A stretch of DNA of 64,000 nt from Flavobacterium beibuense (GTDB taxonomy: Bacteria > Bacteroidota > Bacteroidia > Flavobacteriales > Flavobacteriaceae). Of this stretch, positions 34,576-42,806 are shown piece after piece. Under the pieces are notes generated by a model. It saw only the letters and a list, made by a program, of their open reading frames with translations. It searched no databases and was not told where the DNA came from. The first letter of the stretch is position 1; the number at the start of each line of letters is the position of its first letter. Location: NCBI RefSeq assembly GCF_004151245.1, contig NZ_JUIW01000002.1, positions 248,001 through 312,000 of the forward strand, in the 5' to 3' direction. The translations under genes and the position numbers were made by a program.

Positions 34576-35088
34576 CTATTCAAAATTATCATAAATTCTT
34601 TCGAATTCCTTTCGGTTCTCCCAATGCTGTACAAAAGCTTCGTCATGAATGGACTTTAATCTCTTTTTAAAATCCTGAGCCATACCGTTAGCGATAACAA
34701 AATCAGTAACCTGTTTAAAGGAATTAAGCATGCTTTTATAAAAAGAGGAATATCCTATTTGTCTTTCTGCCGAATAGCTTTGTGCTATTTCAATATTAAA
34801 CAGCATTATATCGGCTATCATGTAAGGGTCGGCACCAAGAGCTATAAAATGCTTGATGTATTTTTGCGCTACCGACCTTCGCATTTTTGCTTTCTTACTC
34901 TTTACAGGGAAATATTCGTTAGAGATTTTCACTTTTGCCTCCTGTTCCAGCTTATCTTCTTTGGGGTTAAAAACAAAATTATAGTAAGTTTTTACTTCAC
35001 TAAATTTGTCGTACATTTCGATGAATTGCTCTTCAAGTTGATCTTTAGTTAGTCCGGAAAGGTATTTTTTAAGGTCTCTTTTGCTCAT
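34576..35088 (-). CDS. DUF6155-like hypothetical protein
   Basis: The 170-residue product starts MSKRDLKKYLSGLTKDQLEEQ and is mostly helical, with a basic patch (KSKKAKMRRSVAQKY, about 72-86). The pattern fits a conserved Flavobacteriia family (DUF6155) whose role is unknown; this name is from recall and moderately certain. I chose the ATG at 35088. An upstream TTG at 35109 lies within the -7 element and cannot be translated from that promoter. No signal peptide or membrane helix is present. Confidence 0.75.
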   Translation of the reverse strand: MSKRDLKKYLSGLTKDQLEEQFIEMYDKFSEVKTYYNFVFNPKEDKLEQEAKVKISNEYFPVKSKKAKMRRSVAQKYIKHFIALGADPYMIADIMLFNIEIAQSYSAERQIGYSSFYKSMLNSFKQVTDFVIANGMAQDFKKRLKSIHDEAFVQHWENRKEFERIYDNFE

Positions 35089-35106
35089 AAAACGCTTTAT
35101 ATAGCT

Positions 35107-35137
35107 CAAAAATAAGGTTTAAAAATGGCTAAGGCAA
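35107..35137 (-). promoter_or_regulatory. promoter of the DUF6155-like gene
   Basis: On the minus strand, TTG (35137-35135) and TATTTTTG (35114-35107) are separated by 20 bp, a good Flavobacterium match. The ATG at 35088 is 18 bp downstream of the -7 box. Confidence 0.65.
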
Positions 35138-35177
35138 TTATTTAAAAAAAAGATATGGAAAAATTAGATAAAGTAGT

Positions 35178-35185
35178 ATTTTTGC
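35178..35185 (+). promoter_or_regulatory. -7 promoter element upstream of the 35224 gene
   Basis: TATTTTTG matches the consensus and lies 38 bp before the GTG start. No TTG at the proper distance was found. Confidence 0.45.
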
Positions 35186-35223
35186 AGTCCTTAAATAAGT
35201 TCAAAACTAAATCGCTATAAACT

Positions 35224-35595
35224 GTGGAAAATCCGAGTGCACAAAAACTGATCAAAAAAATACAGGTTGATCTGTTTAAAAATGGTTTTGTTGCTGAAAC
35301 AATGATTGCCGACCTGAAAAGACTGCGCGAATATGCGCTTGAAGAACAAAACCCGGTATTAGTAAAAGCTATACGCTTAACCTATGAACACCTGGAAGAA
35401 AATGGAGCTTTCTTAATCCCAATTCCGGATGATGAGCCTGTAGACGAAGAAACAGAACTTATTACTGAAGAGAATAAAAGTACTGAAAACAATATTGAAA
35501 GCTTAGAGTACCTTTTATCATTGTTTAGTGATTTAAGCAAGAAGAACAATCTTTTAGATTTAAAAGAATACAATAAAGCTTTCCAGGAGTTTTAA
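35224..35595 (+). CDS. small acidic helical protein, unknown function
   Basis: The 123-residue product starts with GTG in a good position after a -7 box. It is soluble and helical, with a first part (about 1-60) rich in Lys/Leu heptads and a strongly acidic centre (PDDEPVDEETELITEENK, about 71-88). I do not recognise a named domain; the composition is typical of a conserved Flavobacteriia hypothetical protein. A strong terminator follows, so it forms a single-gene unit. The next in-frame ATG would remove 27 residues, so GTG is preferred. Confidence 0.7.
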   Translation: MENPSAQKLIKKIQVDLFKNGFVAETMIADLKRLREYALEEQNPVLVKAIRLTYEHLEENGAFLIPIPDDEPVDEETELITEENKSTENNIESLEYLLSLFSDLSKKNNLLDLKEYNKAFQEF

Positions 35596-35626
35596 AATAA
35601 TTTACATCATTAGTTATATAATTAGG

Positions 35627-35654
35627 GCTGTTTGGAAACAAACAGCTTTTTTTA
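35627..35654 (+). terminator. Rho-independent terminator
   Basis: GCTGTTT / AAACAGC with a 6-base loop is followed by a T run (TTTTTTTATTT). It ends the transcript of the gene at 35224-35595. Confidence 0.85.
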
Positions 35655-35701
35655 TTTGTACAATTAACTTTTTCGGGGTTTTTAGAATTGTTCTTAATTA
35701 G

Positions 35702-35709
35702 TACCTTTG
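35702..35709 (+). promoter_or_regulatory. -7 promoter element upstream of the DUF3817 gene
   Basis: TACCTTTG matches TAnnTTTG and overlaps the in-frame TTG at 35707. That placement argues for the ATG at 35725 as the true start. Confidence 0.5.
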
Positions 35710-35724
35710 CCCAAAATTAAAATT

Positions 35725-36012
35725 ATGGTAAAGTTTTTTAAGATAATAGCTACTTTAGAGGGGCTTTCGCTTTTAGTACTACTTTTTGTTGCTATGCCAA
35801 TGAAATATATTTTAGACATGCCGGAAATGGTACGCTATGTCGGTATGGCTCACGGTATGCTTTTTATTGCTTATATTGTTTTGGCATTTATACTTTTTAG
35901 TGAAGAAAAGTGGCCTGTAAAAAAGTTGCTGATTGTTTGTGTAGCATCAGTAATTCCTTTTGGGACTTTTTATATTGAAAACAAATATTTTAAAGCATCT
36001 TCAAACTCATAA
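35725..36012 (+). CDS. DUF3817-family small membrane protein
   Basis: The 95-residue protein has three hydrophobic helices (about 1-25, 40-60 and 66-85). Its sequence pattern is that of DUF3817: an FKIIATLEGLSLLVLLFVAMPMKY start, VRYVGMAHGMLFI, and an ending with IPFGTFYIENK. The family is found as stand-alone proteins or as parts of transporters in bacteria; function unknown. I use the ATG at 35725, because the TTG at 35707 lies in the -7 box. The mscS-like gene begins at the base after its stop codon, so they form an operon. Confidence 0.85.
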   Translation: MVKFFKIIATLEGLSLLVLLFVAMPMKYILDMPEMVRYVGMAHGMLFIAYIVLAFILFSEEKWPVKKLLIVCVASVIPFGTFYIENKYFKASSNS

Positions 36013-37272
36013 ATGGACGCATTTAACTGGGCATATAAAATATTAAGAGAATTAGATTTTAGCAGAACGACAGCTACATACGGCAACCTTATGGTTAATA
36101 TTGTGGTCATTGTACTGGTAGCACTTATCCTTGATTTTATTTCTAAAAAAATACTGGTTGCTGCTTTTAGTGTTTTGGCTAAAAGGACAAAAACTGCTTT
36201 TGACGACTTTTTAGTTGAAAACAGGGCTACCAAATATGTTGCCCATTTAGTACCTACCCTATTTATTTACCAAACGCTTCCTGTAGTTCTTAAAAACTTT
36301 AAATATTGGGAAGCTGTTTTTGAAAAAGGGATGAAAACGTTTATCATCCTTCTTTTTCTTTGGATTATAAGGAGCATACTGCACTCTGTAAAAGACTATT
36401 TAAAGACAAAGCCTACTTATAGTGACAAGCCTATAGATAGCTATATACAGGTTATGATGATCATCTTATGGATGTTTGCCATAATCTCTGTAATACTAAT
36501 GCTTTTTGGACTTGAAATAGGTGCGCTATTAGGGGCTTTAGGGGCAATTTCAGCTATTATATTATTGATATTCAGGGATACTATACTTGGTTTCGTAGCC
36601 AGTATTCAGGTTAGTGTTAATGACATGGTGCGCATTGGCGACTGGATAACCATAGAAAAATATGGTGCTGATGGTGATGTTATTGAGATTAATCTTGCTA
36701 CAGTTAAAGTTAGGAACTTTGATAATACTACTACTACCCTGCCTACTTATAGCTTGATTTCCGATTCTTTTAAAAACTGGAGAGGTATGGTTAACTCCGG
36801 TGGACGAAGAATTAAAAGACACATACTTATTAAAGCAAACAGTGTTCGTTTTGTTACCGGAGATGAGATTGAAAAATTCAGGAAGATACAAATGTTGCAG
36901 TCTTATATAGACCATCGCCAGGCTGATATTGATAAGTTTAACAGCCTTAATGCCGCAGATAAGAGCATATCTATTAACGGACGTAACCTTACTAATTTAG
37001 GATTGTTTAGGAAATATATAAATCAGTATATAGAAAATCATCCGGCGATTAATAAGGAGATGACCATGATGTGCAGGCACCTACAGCCAACTGAAAAAGG
37101 TATACCTATTGAGATTTATGCTTTTACATCCGATAAGCGTTGGGTTAATTATGAATATATAATGGCCGATATATTTGACCACATAATAGCTGCTGTACCT
37201 TATTTTGGACTTGAAATATTTGAACTTCCGTCAAACAACAATAAAGCAGCCTTTGTAGAGCCTGATAATTAA
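36013..37272 (+). CDS. mechanosensitive ion channel, MscS family
   Basis: The 419-residue protein has several N-terminal membrane helices (about 20-50, 75-90, 100-120, 145-165). The pore-lining helix follows as a Gly/Ala-rich segment (GALLGALGAISAIILLIFRDTILGF, about 175-199, described here in pieces: GALLGALGAIS then FRDTILG). The beta domain is seen in DWITIEKYGADGDV and FDNTTTTLPT. A longer C-terminal extension (about 280-419) matches the YbdG/MscM-like subgroup. It releases solutes under hypo-osmotic stress. It directly follows the DUF3817 gene and overlaps the tail of the thioesterase gene on the other strand by 4 bp. Confidence 0.92.
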   Translation: MDAFNWAYKILRELDFSRTTATYGNLMVNIVVIVLVALILDFISKKILVAAFSVLAKRTKTAFDDFLVENRATKYVAHLVPTLFIYQTLPVVLKNFKYWEAVFEKGMKTFIILLFLWIIRSILHSVKDYLKTKPTYSDKPIDSYIQVMMIILWMFAIISVILMLFGLEIGALLGALGAISAIILLIFRDTILGFVASIQVSVNDMVRIGDWITIEKYGADGDVIEINLATVKVRNFDNTTTTLPTYSLISDSFKNWRGMVNSGGRRIKRHILIKANSVRFVTGDEIEKFRKIQMLQSYIDHRQADIDKFNSLNAADKSISINGRNLTNLGLFRKYINQYIENHPAINKEMTMMCRHLQPTEKGIPIEIYAFTSDKRWVNYEYIMADIFDHIIAAVPYFGLEIFELPSNNNKAAFVEPDN

Positions 37273-37667
37273 CGGTTGTTGGCCGCTATACGATCTTTTA
37301 CATACTCTATTTTAGTCTTTCCGTGTGGAGCAGGTTTACCAAAACTATCAAGGTTTACCATAGTGATGTTATCTACCGTGATAATTTTTTCATGAGTCAT
37401 TTTATTACGTACCTCACATTTTAATACTAAAGAAGTAGTGCCAAAACGAACCACATCAATACCTATTTCCACGATATCGCCCTGCTGTGCTGAGCTCATA
37501 AAGTTGATTTCAGACATGTGTTTGGTAACTACACGTTGATTCTCAAGCTGAATTATAGAATATAAAGCAGCTTCCTCATCAATCCATGCCAATAGCTTCC
37601 CACCAAACAATGTACCGTTAGCATTTAAATCTTCGGGCTTAACCCATTTTCTTGTGTGGAACTTCAT
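37269..37667 (-). CDS. acyl-CoA thioesterase, hot-dog fold (YciA/BFIT-like)
   Basis: The 132-residue protein has the acyl-CoA thioesterase core: an early ANGTLFGGKLLAWIDEEAAL segment (about 17-36) with the Asp/Glu active-site helix. KHMSEINFMSSAQQGDIVEIG and a FGTTSLVLKCEVRN strand follow. This is the cytosolic YciA/acyl-CoA hydrolase class, which cleaves medium- to long-chain acyl-CoA. It has a full promoter on the minus strand, with a transcript start close to the ATG. It overlaps the mscS-like gene end by four bases. Confidence 0.9.
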   Translation of the reverse strand: MKFHTRKWVKPEDLNANGTLFGGKLLAWIDEEAALYSIIQLENQRVVTKHMSEINFMSSAQQGDIVEIGIDVVRFGTTSLVLKCEVRNKMTHEKIITVDNITMVNLDSFGKPAPHGKTKIEYVKDRIAANNR

Positions 37668-37687
37668 ATAGTAAGTTTTTACTTAAA

Positions 37688-37717
37688 CAAATTTAAAATT
37701 TATATCCTTTTAACAAA
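37688..37717 (-). promoter_or_regulatory. promoter of the acyl-CoA thioesterase gene
   Basis: On the minus strand, TTTG (37717-37714) and TAAATTTG (37695-37688) are 18 bp apart. This is the best consensus match in the window. The ATG is at 37667. Confidence 0.7.
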
Positions 37718-37944
37718 TAGCAGAAGTATTATTTAACCTAAAAGGTTTTCGCTAAATTTATTTTGCTTTTATTGTTAATTTGTAGTGCAAAATTACATAT
37801 AAAGTCAATCTTATTTCTTGATTTTCAAAAGGTTTTATTTATATAACTATTGGTTTTAACCATAAGTTTATGTTCAAAATATACATATACTATATGCTAT
37901 AGAAAAGAAACAAACAGATGTACTTACCCTATGTATATTTAAAG

Positions 37945-37952
37945 TATTTTTG
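37945..37952 (+). promoter_or_regulatory. -7 promoter element upstream of the 37974 gene
   Basis: TATTTTTG matches the -7 consensus and contains the in-frame TTG at 37950, so that TTG is unlikely to be a start codon. The 37668-37973 gap (306 bp) holds only this box and the thioesterase promoter. Confidence 0.5.
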
Positions 37953-37973
37953 AAACCTATCTTAAGTACTTAT

Positions 37974-38606
37974 ATGGATTTAGAAATAATAAAAAATCAT
38001 TACAGGTCACTGAGTGACACTAAAATAAAAGATATTGCAAAGTTTGAGGCAAGGGCTTTAAGGCCTGAAGTAATTCCTGTACTTAAGCAGGAAATTATAA
38101 ACAGAAAACTTCCCGAGGAACTTTTAGATTTTTTAGATAGAAAATTATTAAGACCTACAGAATTAGAAATCATTAATTATTGTAAAATAATTCAGAAACA
38201 GCGTTGTCCTTCTTGTTATAAAAGAAGCACAAATTTAAATGCTACTAATTATAAATATGTAATAAGTTTTTTACTTGGCTGTGTATATAGGGTTAAATTT
38301 AAAATCGCTTGTCCTCATTGCCTGAATAAACAAGTGCGTAATGCTTCTATTAAAACTTTTCTTTTAGGGTGGTGGTCATTTTATGGATTTATTCATACAA
38401 TAGATTCTTTAATTTTCAATTTCAGCATGTTTAGAAAGCATCATCACAGCATTCCTAATGAAACGCTTAAGGATTTTGTATGCAAAAATATATCTATAAT
38501 AGAAGCGTGTAAAGAGAGTGAATTAAGAATGCAGGATTTTTTGAAAAACCCTCATAACAATGCCAGACAACTTTCAATAAATCCTGAAGAGTATTATGAT
38601 CGATAA
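37974..38606 (+). CDS. hypothetical protein with a possible zinc-ribbon
   Basis: The 210-residue product has a helical N-terminal region (about 1-70) with an ARALRPEVIPVLKQEI segment. Two CxxC pairs follow (CPSC near 82 and CPHC near 118), which could bind one zinc ion. A short hydrophobic, Trp-rich stretch (TFLLGWWSFYGFIH, about 131-144) may touch the membrane. The rest is polar and helical. I do not recognise the family. The ATG start was chosen over TTG 37950 because the latter sits in the -7 box. It converges on the cation-efflux gene with only 2 bp between stop codons. Confidence 0.7.
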   Translation: MDLEIIKNHYRSLSDTKIKDIAKFEARALRPEVIPVLKQEIINRKLPEELLDFLDRKLLRPTELEIINYCKIIQKQRCPSCYKRSTNLNATNYKYVISFLLGCVYRVKFKIACPHCLNKQVRNASIKTFLLGWWSFYGFIHTIDSLIFNFSMFRKHHHSIPNETLKDFVCKNISIIEACKESELRMQDFLKNPHNNARQLSINPEEYYDR

Positions 38607-38608
38607 GT

Positions 38609-39550
38609 TTAATCCGTACTTTCTATCATCCATGGACGTTCCTGACCTCCAAAGTTTTTAGCTTCTATATATATCTTTTTTACTGTAGGGAATTTCTTTT
38701 TTATTTCGTCTTCCAGTTGTTTAATGGTGCTGAAAAGATTTTCAACTGTCATATCACTTTGAAATTCAACATCAAGAGCAAGTAAAATTTCGTCTGGTGC
38801 TAAATGCATGGTTAAAGGGAAATAAAGTGTTTTTACACGATTATCATTTTCTACGAGTTTGTAAATGCCTTTTACTATTTCACTGTCAGCACTTTCCCCT
38901 ACTAAAAGACCCTTACTTTCCTTAACCATTATTATGGCAACTATTATCAGTACCAGCCCAATAAGCATTGATGCCAAGGCATCATATAATGGATTGTTAA
39001 GATAGTGTCCTAAAAATACTCCTGCCAATGCTATTAACAATCCTGCAATAGCGGCACTTTCCTCATAAATAACAGCGAATAGCGCCGGATCTTTACTAAG
39101 GCTTACTTCTTTCCAAAAGCCGAGCTTTCCTCTACTCTTGTTAAACTGTCTTATAGCGTAAAGAAGTGAAGCTCCTTCAAAAATAATAGACGAAAAAAGT
39201 ACAATGTAATTCCAAAACGGATCTTTAAGTTCTACAGGGTGCTGTAAATGGGTTATTCCTTCATAAACAGACATACCCCCACCTAGTGAGAACACAAGGA
39301 TTGCTACAATTAATGACCAGAAATAAATTTCCTTACCATGACCAAACGGGTGGGTCCTGTCGGCTGGTTTTTGGCTTCGTTTCATTCCTAATAAAAGAAG
39401 TAGTGAATTGCCGCTGTCAACTGTACTATGGATACCTTCCGATATCATAGCTGAACTTCCTGTTACAGAGGCAGCTATAAATTTTACTGCCGCAATGGCT
39501 AAATTGGCTGCCAAAGCTCCGTAAATGGCTATTTTAGAGTTTCCTGTCAT
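38609..39550 (-). CDS. cation diffusion facilitator family transporter
   Basis: The 313-residue protein fits the CDF family, which exports Zn2+, Fe2+, Co2+ or Mn2+ in exchange for protons. It has membrane helices at about 8-25, 35-55, 80-100, 115-135 and 155-200. The metal site residues are in SEGIHSTVDSGNSLLLL (helix 2) and in RTHPFGHGKEIYFWSL just after. The C-terminal cytoplasmic domain (about 215-300) is a ferredoxin-like regulatory domain. The YEESAAIAGLLIA helix supports the COG0053-type subgroup. Metal preference cannot be read from sequence. Neighbours give no clear clue. Confidence 0.92.
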   Translation of the reverse strand: MTGNSKIAIYGALAANLAIAAVKFIAASVTGSSAMISEGIHSTVDSGNSLLLLLGMKRSQKPADRTHPFGHGKEIYFWSLIVAILVFSLGGGMSVYEGITHLQHPVELKDPFWNYIVLFSSIIFEGASLLYAIRQFNKSRGKLGFWKEVSLSKDPALFAVIYEESAAIAGLLIALAGVFLGHYLNNPLYDALASMLIGLVLIIVAIIMVKESKGLLVGESADSEIVKGIYKLVENDNRVKTLYFPLTMHLAPDEILLALDVEFQSDMTVENLFSTIKQLEDEIKKKFPTVKKIYIEAKNFGGQERPWMIESTD

Positions 39551-39562
39551 TGGTATAATATG

Positions 39563-39597
39563 AAAAAATCCCCGACATTTTTTAAAATATCAGGGAT
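39563..39597 (-). terminator. Rho-independent terminator of the 39622 gene
   Basis: On the minus strand a 13-bp stem with two G-U pairs (TCCCTGATATTTT / AAAAAATGTCGGGGA) is followed by six Ts. It lies just after the acidic protein gene and before the CDF gene start. Confidence 0.75.
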
Positions 39598-39621
39598 AAG
39601 TATAAAGGATTACTTGGATTA

Positions 39622-39972
39622 TTAGTTAGTGTAACGCTCATTTGATTCCTCAAAATCATCATCGTCACTTGATATTGATTTGTTTTGATCTTCGTCTAAA
39701 TCAAGGTTATCATTAAGAATGATGTCATCCTGGTTAAAAGCATCGGAATTTCGGCTATTACCGCCTTCTTCATCCCATTCGTCTTTACCGTTATAATCAT
39801 TTGGGTCAACCCTGTCAGAGTTGGCCGTATGATTATCCTCCTTGGTATAGCTTACACTTGGCTGTTCCATGGCCAGATATTTATTGGGATTATCTAATTT
39901 AGCCGTTTCGTTTTTTTGCTTTGGTGATTTAGATTTTTCTTCTTCATTATTTCTTTTCATTTTCTCATCCAT
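39622..39972 (-). CDS. highly acidic, low-complexity hypothetical protein
   Basis: The 116-residue product is almost entirely polar. A basic/Glu start (MDEKMKRNNEEEKSKSPKQK) gives way to an Asp/Asn/Ser-rich tail (DLDEDQNKS, SSDDDDFEES). No hydrophobic core, signal peptide or motif is visible, so it is probably intrinsically disordered. It has a clean ATG start and its own terminator, which supports a real gene. Function is unknown. It follows the possible small ORF at 39989-40186 by 16 bp. Confidence 0.65.
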   Translation of the reverse strand: MDEKMKRNNEEEKSKSPKQKNETAKLDNPNKYLAMEQPSVSYTKEDNHTANSDRVDPNDYNGKDEWDEEGGNSRNSDAFNQDDIILNDNLDLDEDQNKSISSDDDDFEESNERYTN

Positions 39973-39988
39973 AGCATCATTTTTTTGT

Positions 39989-40186
39989 TTAAAAAAGTAA
40001 AAATGTACTTATATCATTAATTTTTAAAAGTCTCAAATTGGTTTTAAGCAAGTTTTTCAGTAACTGATTACAAGATAGTACTTCATTCTTTTGAGCTTCT
40101 TTTTCCTGTTGTGCAGCAGCTTTTTCATAAGAAACTGTTCTCATGGCATCCACCCCTCCCGACTGTGTTGTAATTATGCGTTCCAT
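39989..40186 (-). CDS. possible small protein
   Basis: This 65-residue frame does not overlap another gene. Its first 40 residues (MERIITTQSGG, then EKAAAQQEKEAQKNEV) have the look of real protein. The last 20 (LLKTNLRLLKINDISTFLLF) look like translated AT-rich non-coding DNA, which suggests either a small real protein or a truncated, decayed one. No family is recognised. It stands 16 bp upstream of the acidic protein gene, so it may be in one transcript with it. Confidence 0.3.
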   Translation of the reverse strand: MERIITTQSGGVDAMRTVSYEKAAAQQEKEAQKNEVLSCNQLLKNLLKTNLRLLKINDISTFLLF

Positions 40187-40233
40187 GGCAATTTATAATT
40201 TAACGGTATTAAATGTTTGTTTTTATGTACTCC

Positions 40234-40248
40234 TAAGTTATTAACTTA
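40234..40248. promoter_or_regulatory. palindrome upstream of the acyl-CoA dehydrogenase gene
   Basis: TAAGTTA-T-TAACTTA is an inverted repeat with 7-bp arms in the 285-bp gap between 40186 and 40472. It is a candidate binding site for a dimeric regulator. The gap holds no other feature apart from a second short repeat (ATAGG / CCTAT, 40433-40448) next to the start codon. Confidence 0.35.
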
Positions 40249-40471
40249 TTTCGTAATTTTTATCTAAAAGTGTATTAAATAATCACCAATTTAGAAACTT
40301 TAACTTTAAGCAGGTCATTCACAAAATGTTACATAGAAAACTTTAACATAATCTACTTGTTTAGAAGTAATTATAATATCGTGTTTAACTACTTAATTGA
40401 GGCTATAATTAACACTATTTTAAAGATAAAGCATAGGAAAATGCCTATTTTTAAGGATTAATCGAAATAAG

Positions 40472-42775
40472 ATGAATATTACTTTTTTAAATGACCCCAA
40501 GCTTTCAATACTCCTACCTGTTATCTATTTAGCTTGGCAGGATGATATTTTAACCAAAGACGAATTTAAGGCACTCAATAACTTTATAAATAATCAGGAT
40601 AGCTTTACTAAAGCCGAAAAAGAGTTTCTTAAATCAAAGATAGATTTAAATACCCCTCCCGGACGGTCTGAACTTTTTCATTGGAAAGACCTCATAAACC
40701 GTGCGTTAAAAAACAATAAGAAGCCGGGTAGTTTAACCCAACTTGGTTTTTTAATTGCCAATGCCGACAGACAGGTTTATACTAAAGAGGATATACAGAA
40801 GTTTGAAAGTTCTTTTGCTCAGCTTGAATCGGATTTAGGTATTATGAGCCAGGAAGTGATTTCAGGCCTGTGTGAAACACGTGATACCATTACCAATAAG
40901 CATGAAACAGTAGAGAGCTTCAGTACACAAAAAATGACTGCTTTGCTTGATGGAAATCAGGCTCCTATTATAAATAGAATTAAAGAAATCATTAATAGCC
41001 CAGAATTCGCTTTTGAAACTTCTACAGATATTACTGTTTACAGGGAAAAAGTTTTGGAATGGTGCAAAATACTGGCTAAAGAAGGTTTTGGTTCTTATGC
41101 TTACCCTAAAGAACATGGAGGTTCAGGTGATATAGAAGGTTATTTTACCATTATGGAAACCCTGAGTTATCATGATTTAAGCCTTGTTATAAAATTTGGT
41201 GTTCAGTTTGGTTTATGGGGAATGAGTGTTATGTTTCTGGGAACTGAAAAACACTTTAAAAAATATCTTGATGATATTGGTAATCTGGAAATACCCGGAG
41301 GTTTTGCTATGACAGAAACTCATCATGGCTCTAATGTAAAAGGTATACAAACCACGGCAACTTATAATCATAAAAACAGGTCTTTTATTATCACTACCCC
41401 TACCGAGTATGACCGTAAAGAATATATTGGTAACGCTGCCGTACATGGTGAAATGGTTACTGTTTTTGCTAAGCTCATAATAGATGGACATGATTATGGT
41501 GTAAATGCTTTTATAGTTCCTATTAGAGACAAGGAAAGAAATGTATTGAATGGTGTGCGTATTAAAGATTGCGGTCATAAGATGGGACTTAACGGAGTGG
41601 ATAATGGGATTATTTATTTTTACAATGTAGAAGTTCCTTATGATAATATGCTTGACCGATTTGCACAGGTAAATGAGAAAGGCGAATTTGTAACTTCTAT
41701 TCCTAGTGACAACCGTAGGTTCTTTACTATGCTGGGAACACTTGTAGGTGGCCGTATAGGCATACCGCGTTCAGCATTAGCAGCAGCAAAAACAGGATTA
41801 GCTATTGCGATAAAATATGGTGATAACAGAAGGCAGTTTGGTCCCGATGGCGGATTTGAAGTACCAATACTGAATTACAGGATGCATCAGCAGCGATTAA
41901 TGCCTTATTTGGCTAATGCTTACGCTATGCATTTTGGATTACAATACTTAACACAGCGTTTTTTAAAACGAACTGAAGATGATATGCAGGAAATTGAGGC
42001 TCTTGCTGCCGGAATGAAATCATACTCTTCATGGAACACACGTGATACACTTCAGGAATGCCGTGAAGCCTGTGGCGGTAAAGGATATCTTTCTGAAAAC
42101 CGTTTGGATGATTTAAAAAACGACACAGAGATTTATACCACTTTTGAAGGAGATAATACTGTTTTGATGCAGTTAGTGGCTAAAAACCGTTTAGGAGAAT
42201 TCCGCAAACAGTTTGGTGAAATGAATATTGCCACAATTTTCAGTTATGTATTGGATCAGGCAAAAACAGCTGTTACAGAGAAAAATCCTTTCGCTACAAG
42301 AAATACGGATGAAAAACACTTAAAAGATCCAGAGTTCCATTTACATGCTTTCAGGTATAGAGAAAAAGAACTTGTTGGCTCAGCTGCCAGAAGGTTTAAG
42401 AAGCTGGTAGATGATGGTCTGGATACATTTGATGCTGCCAATATAATGCATCCACACATGTTACAGATAGCTTACGCTTATCTTGACAGGGTGTTTTTAG
42501 AACAGTTTCAGGAGCAGTTAGAAAAAGCTGACGAGTCTTTAAAAGAGGTACTTACAAGATTATACAATCTTTTTGCTGTAAACAAGTTACTTGAAAATAA
42601 GTCATGGTACTTGGAACAGAGTTATATGGAAGGAAGTAAAACAAAGGCTCTGCGTAAACTGTTTAGCCAGTTGTGTTGGGAAATAAGAAGAGATGCTGTT
42701 CCGTTGGTTGATGCTTTCAATATCCCTGAAAATTGCCTCGCTCCTATTGTAACTACCAAATCTAAAGAAGCATAA
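40472..42775 (+). CDS. long acyl-CoA dehydrogenase/oxidase-like protein
   Basis: The 767-residue protein is about twice the usual acyl-CoA dehydrogenase length. Residues 1-150 form a helical domain with an LPVIYLAWQDDILTKDEF start that resembles tellurite-resistance TerB-like domains. The acyl-CoA dehydrogenase core follows (about 190-620): GGFAMTETHHGSNVKGIQT for FAD binding, YGDNRRQFGPDGG, and ACGGKGYLSENRL with the ETFEGDNTVLMQ-like catalytic region (TTFEGDNTV). A C-terminal helical domain completes it, as in acyl-CoA oxidases. It probably oxidises fatty acyl-CoA esters. It has a terminator of its own and no clear beta-oxidation neighbour. Confidence 0.88.
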   Translation: MNITFLNDPKLSILLPVIYLAWQDDILTKDEFKALNNFINNQDSFTKAEKEFLKSKIDLNTPPGRSELFHWKDLINRALKNNKKPGSLTQLGFLIANADRQVYTKEDIQKFESSFAQLESDLGIMSQEVISGLCETRDTITNKHETVESFSTQKMTALLDGNQAPIINRIKEIINSPEFAFETSTDITVYREKVLEWCKILAKEGFGSYAYPKEHGGSGDIEGYFTIMETLSYHDLSLVIKFGVQFGLWGMSVMFLGTEKHFKKYLDDIGNLEIPGGFAMTETHHGSNVKGIQTTATYNHKNRSFIITTPTEYDRKEYIGNAAVHGEMVTVFAKLIIDGHDYGVNAFIVPIRDKERNVLNGVRIKDCGHKMGLNGVDNGIIYFYNVEVPYDNMLDRFAQVNEKGEFVTSIPSDNRRFFTMLGTLVGGRIGIPRSALAAAKTGLAIAIKYGDNRRQFGPDGGFEVPILNYRMHQQRLMPYLANAYAMHFGLQYLTQRFLKRTEDDMQEIEALAAGMKSYSSWNTRDTLQECREACGGKGYLSENRLDDLKNDTEIYTTFEGDNTVLMQLVAKNRLGEFRKQFGEMNIATIFSYVLDQAKTAVTEKNPFATRNTDEKHLKDPEFHLHAFRYREKELVGSAARRFKKLVDDGLDTFDAANIMHPHMLQIAYAYLDRVFLEQFQEQLEKADESLKEVLTRLYNLFAVNKLLENKSWYLEQSYMEGSKTKALRKLFSQLCWEIRRDAVPLVDAFNIPENCLAPIVTTKSKEA

Positions 42776-42780
42776 TAAAA

Positions 42781-42805
42781 AAACAGCCATTTGGCTGTTT
42801 TTTTG
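42781..42805. terminator. bidirectional terminator between convergent genes
   Basis: AAACAGCC / GGCTGTTT with a 4-base loop is flanked by an A run to the left and a T run to the right. It serves both the acyl-CoA dehydrogenase gene and the NAD(P)-binding gene. Confidence 0.88.
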
Positions 42806-42806
42806 T

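Noticed and set aside
41213..41578. 121-codon minus-strand ORF
   Set aside because: It is antisense to the acyl-CoA dehydrogenase core.
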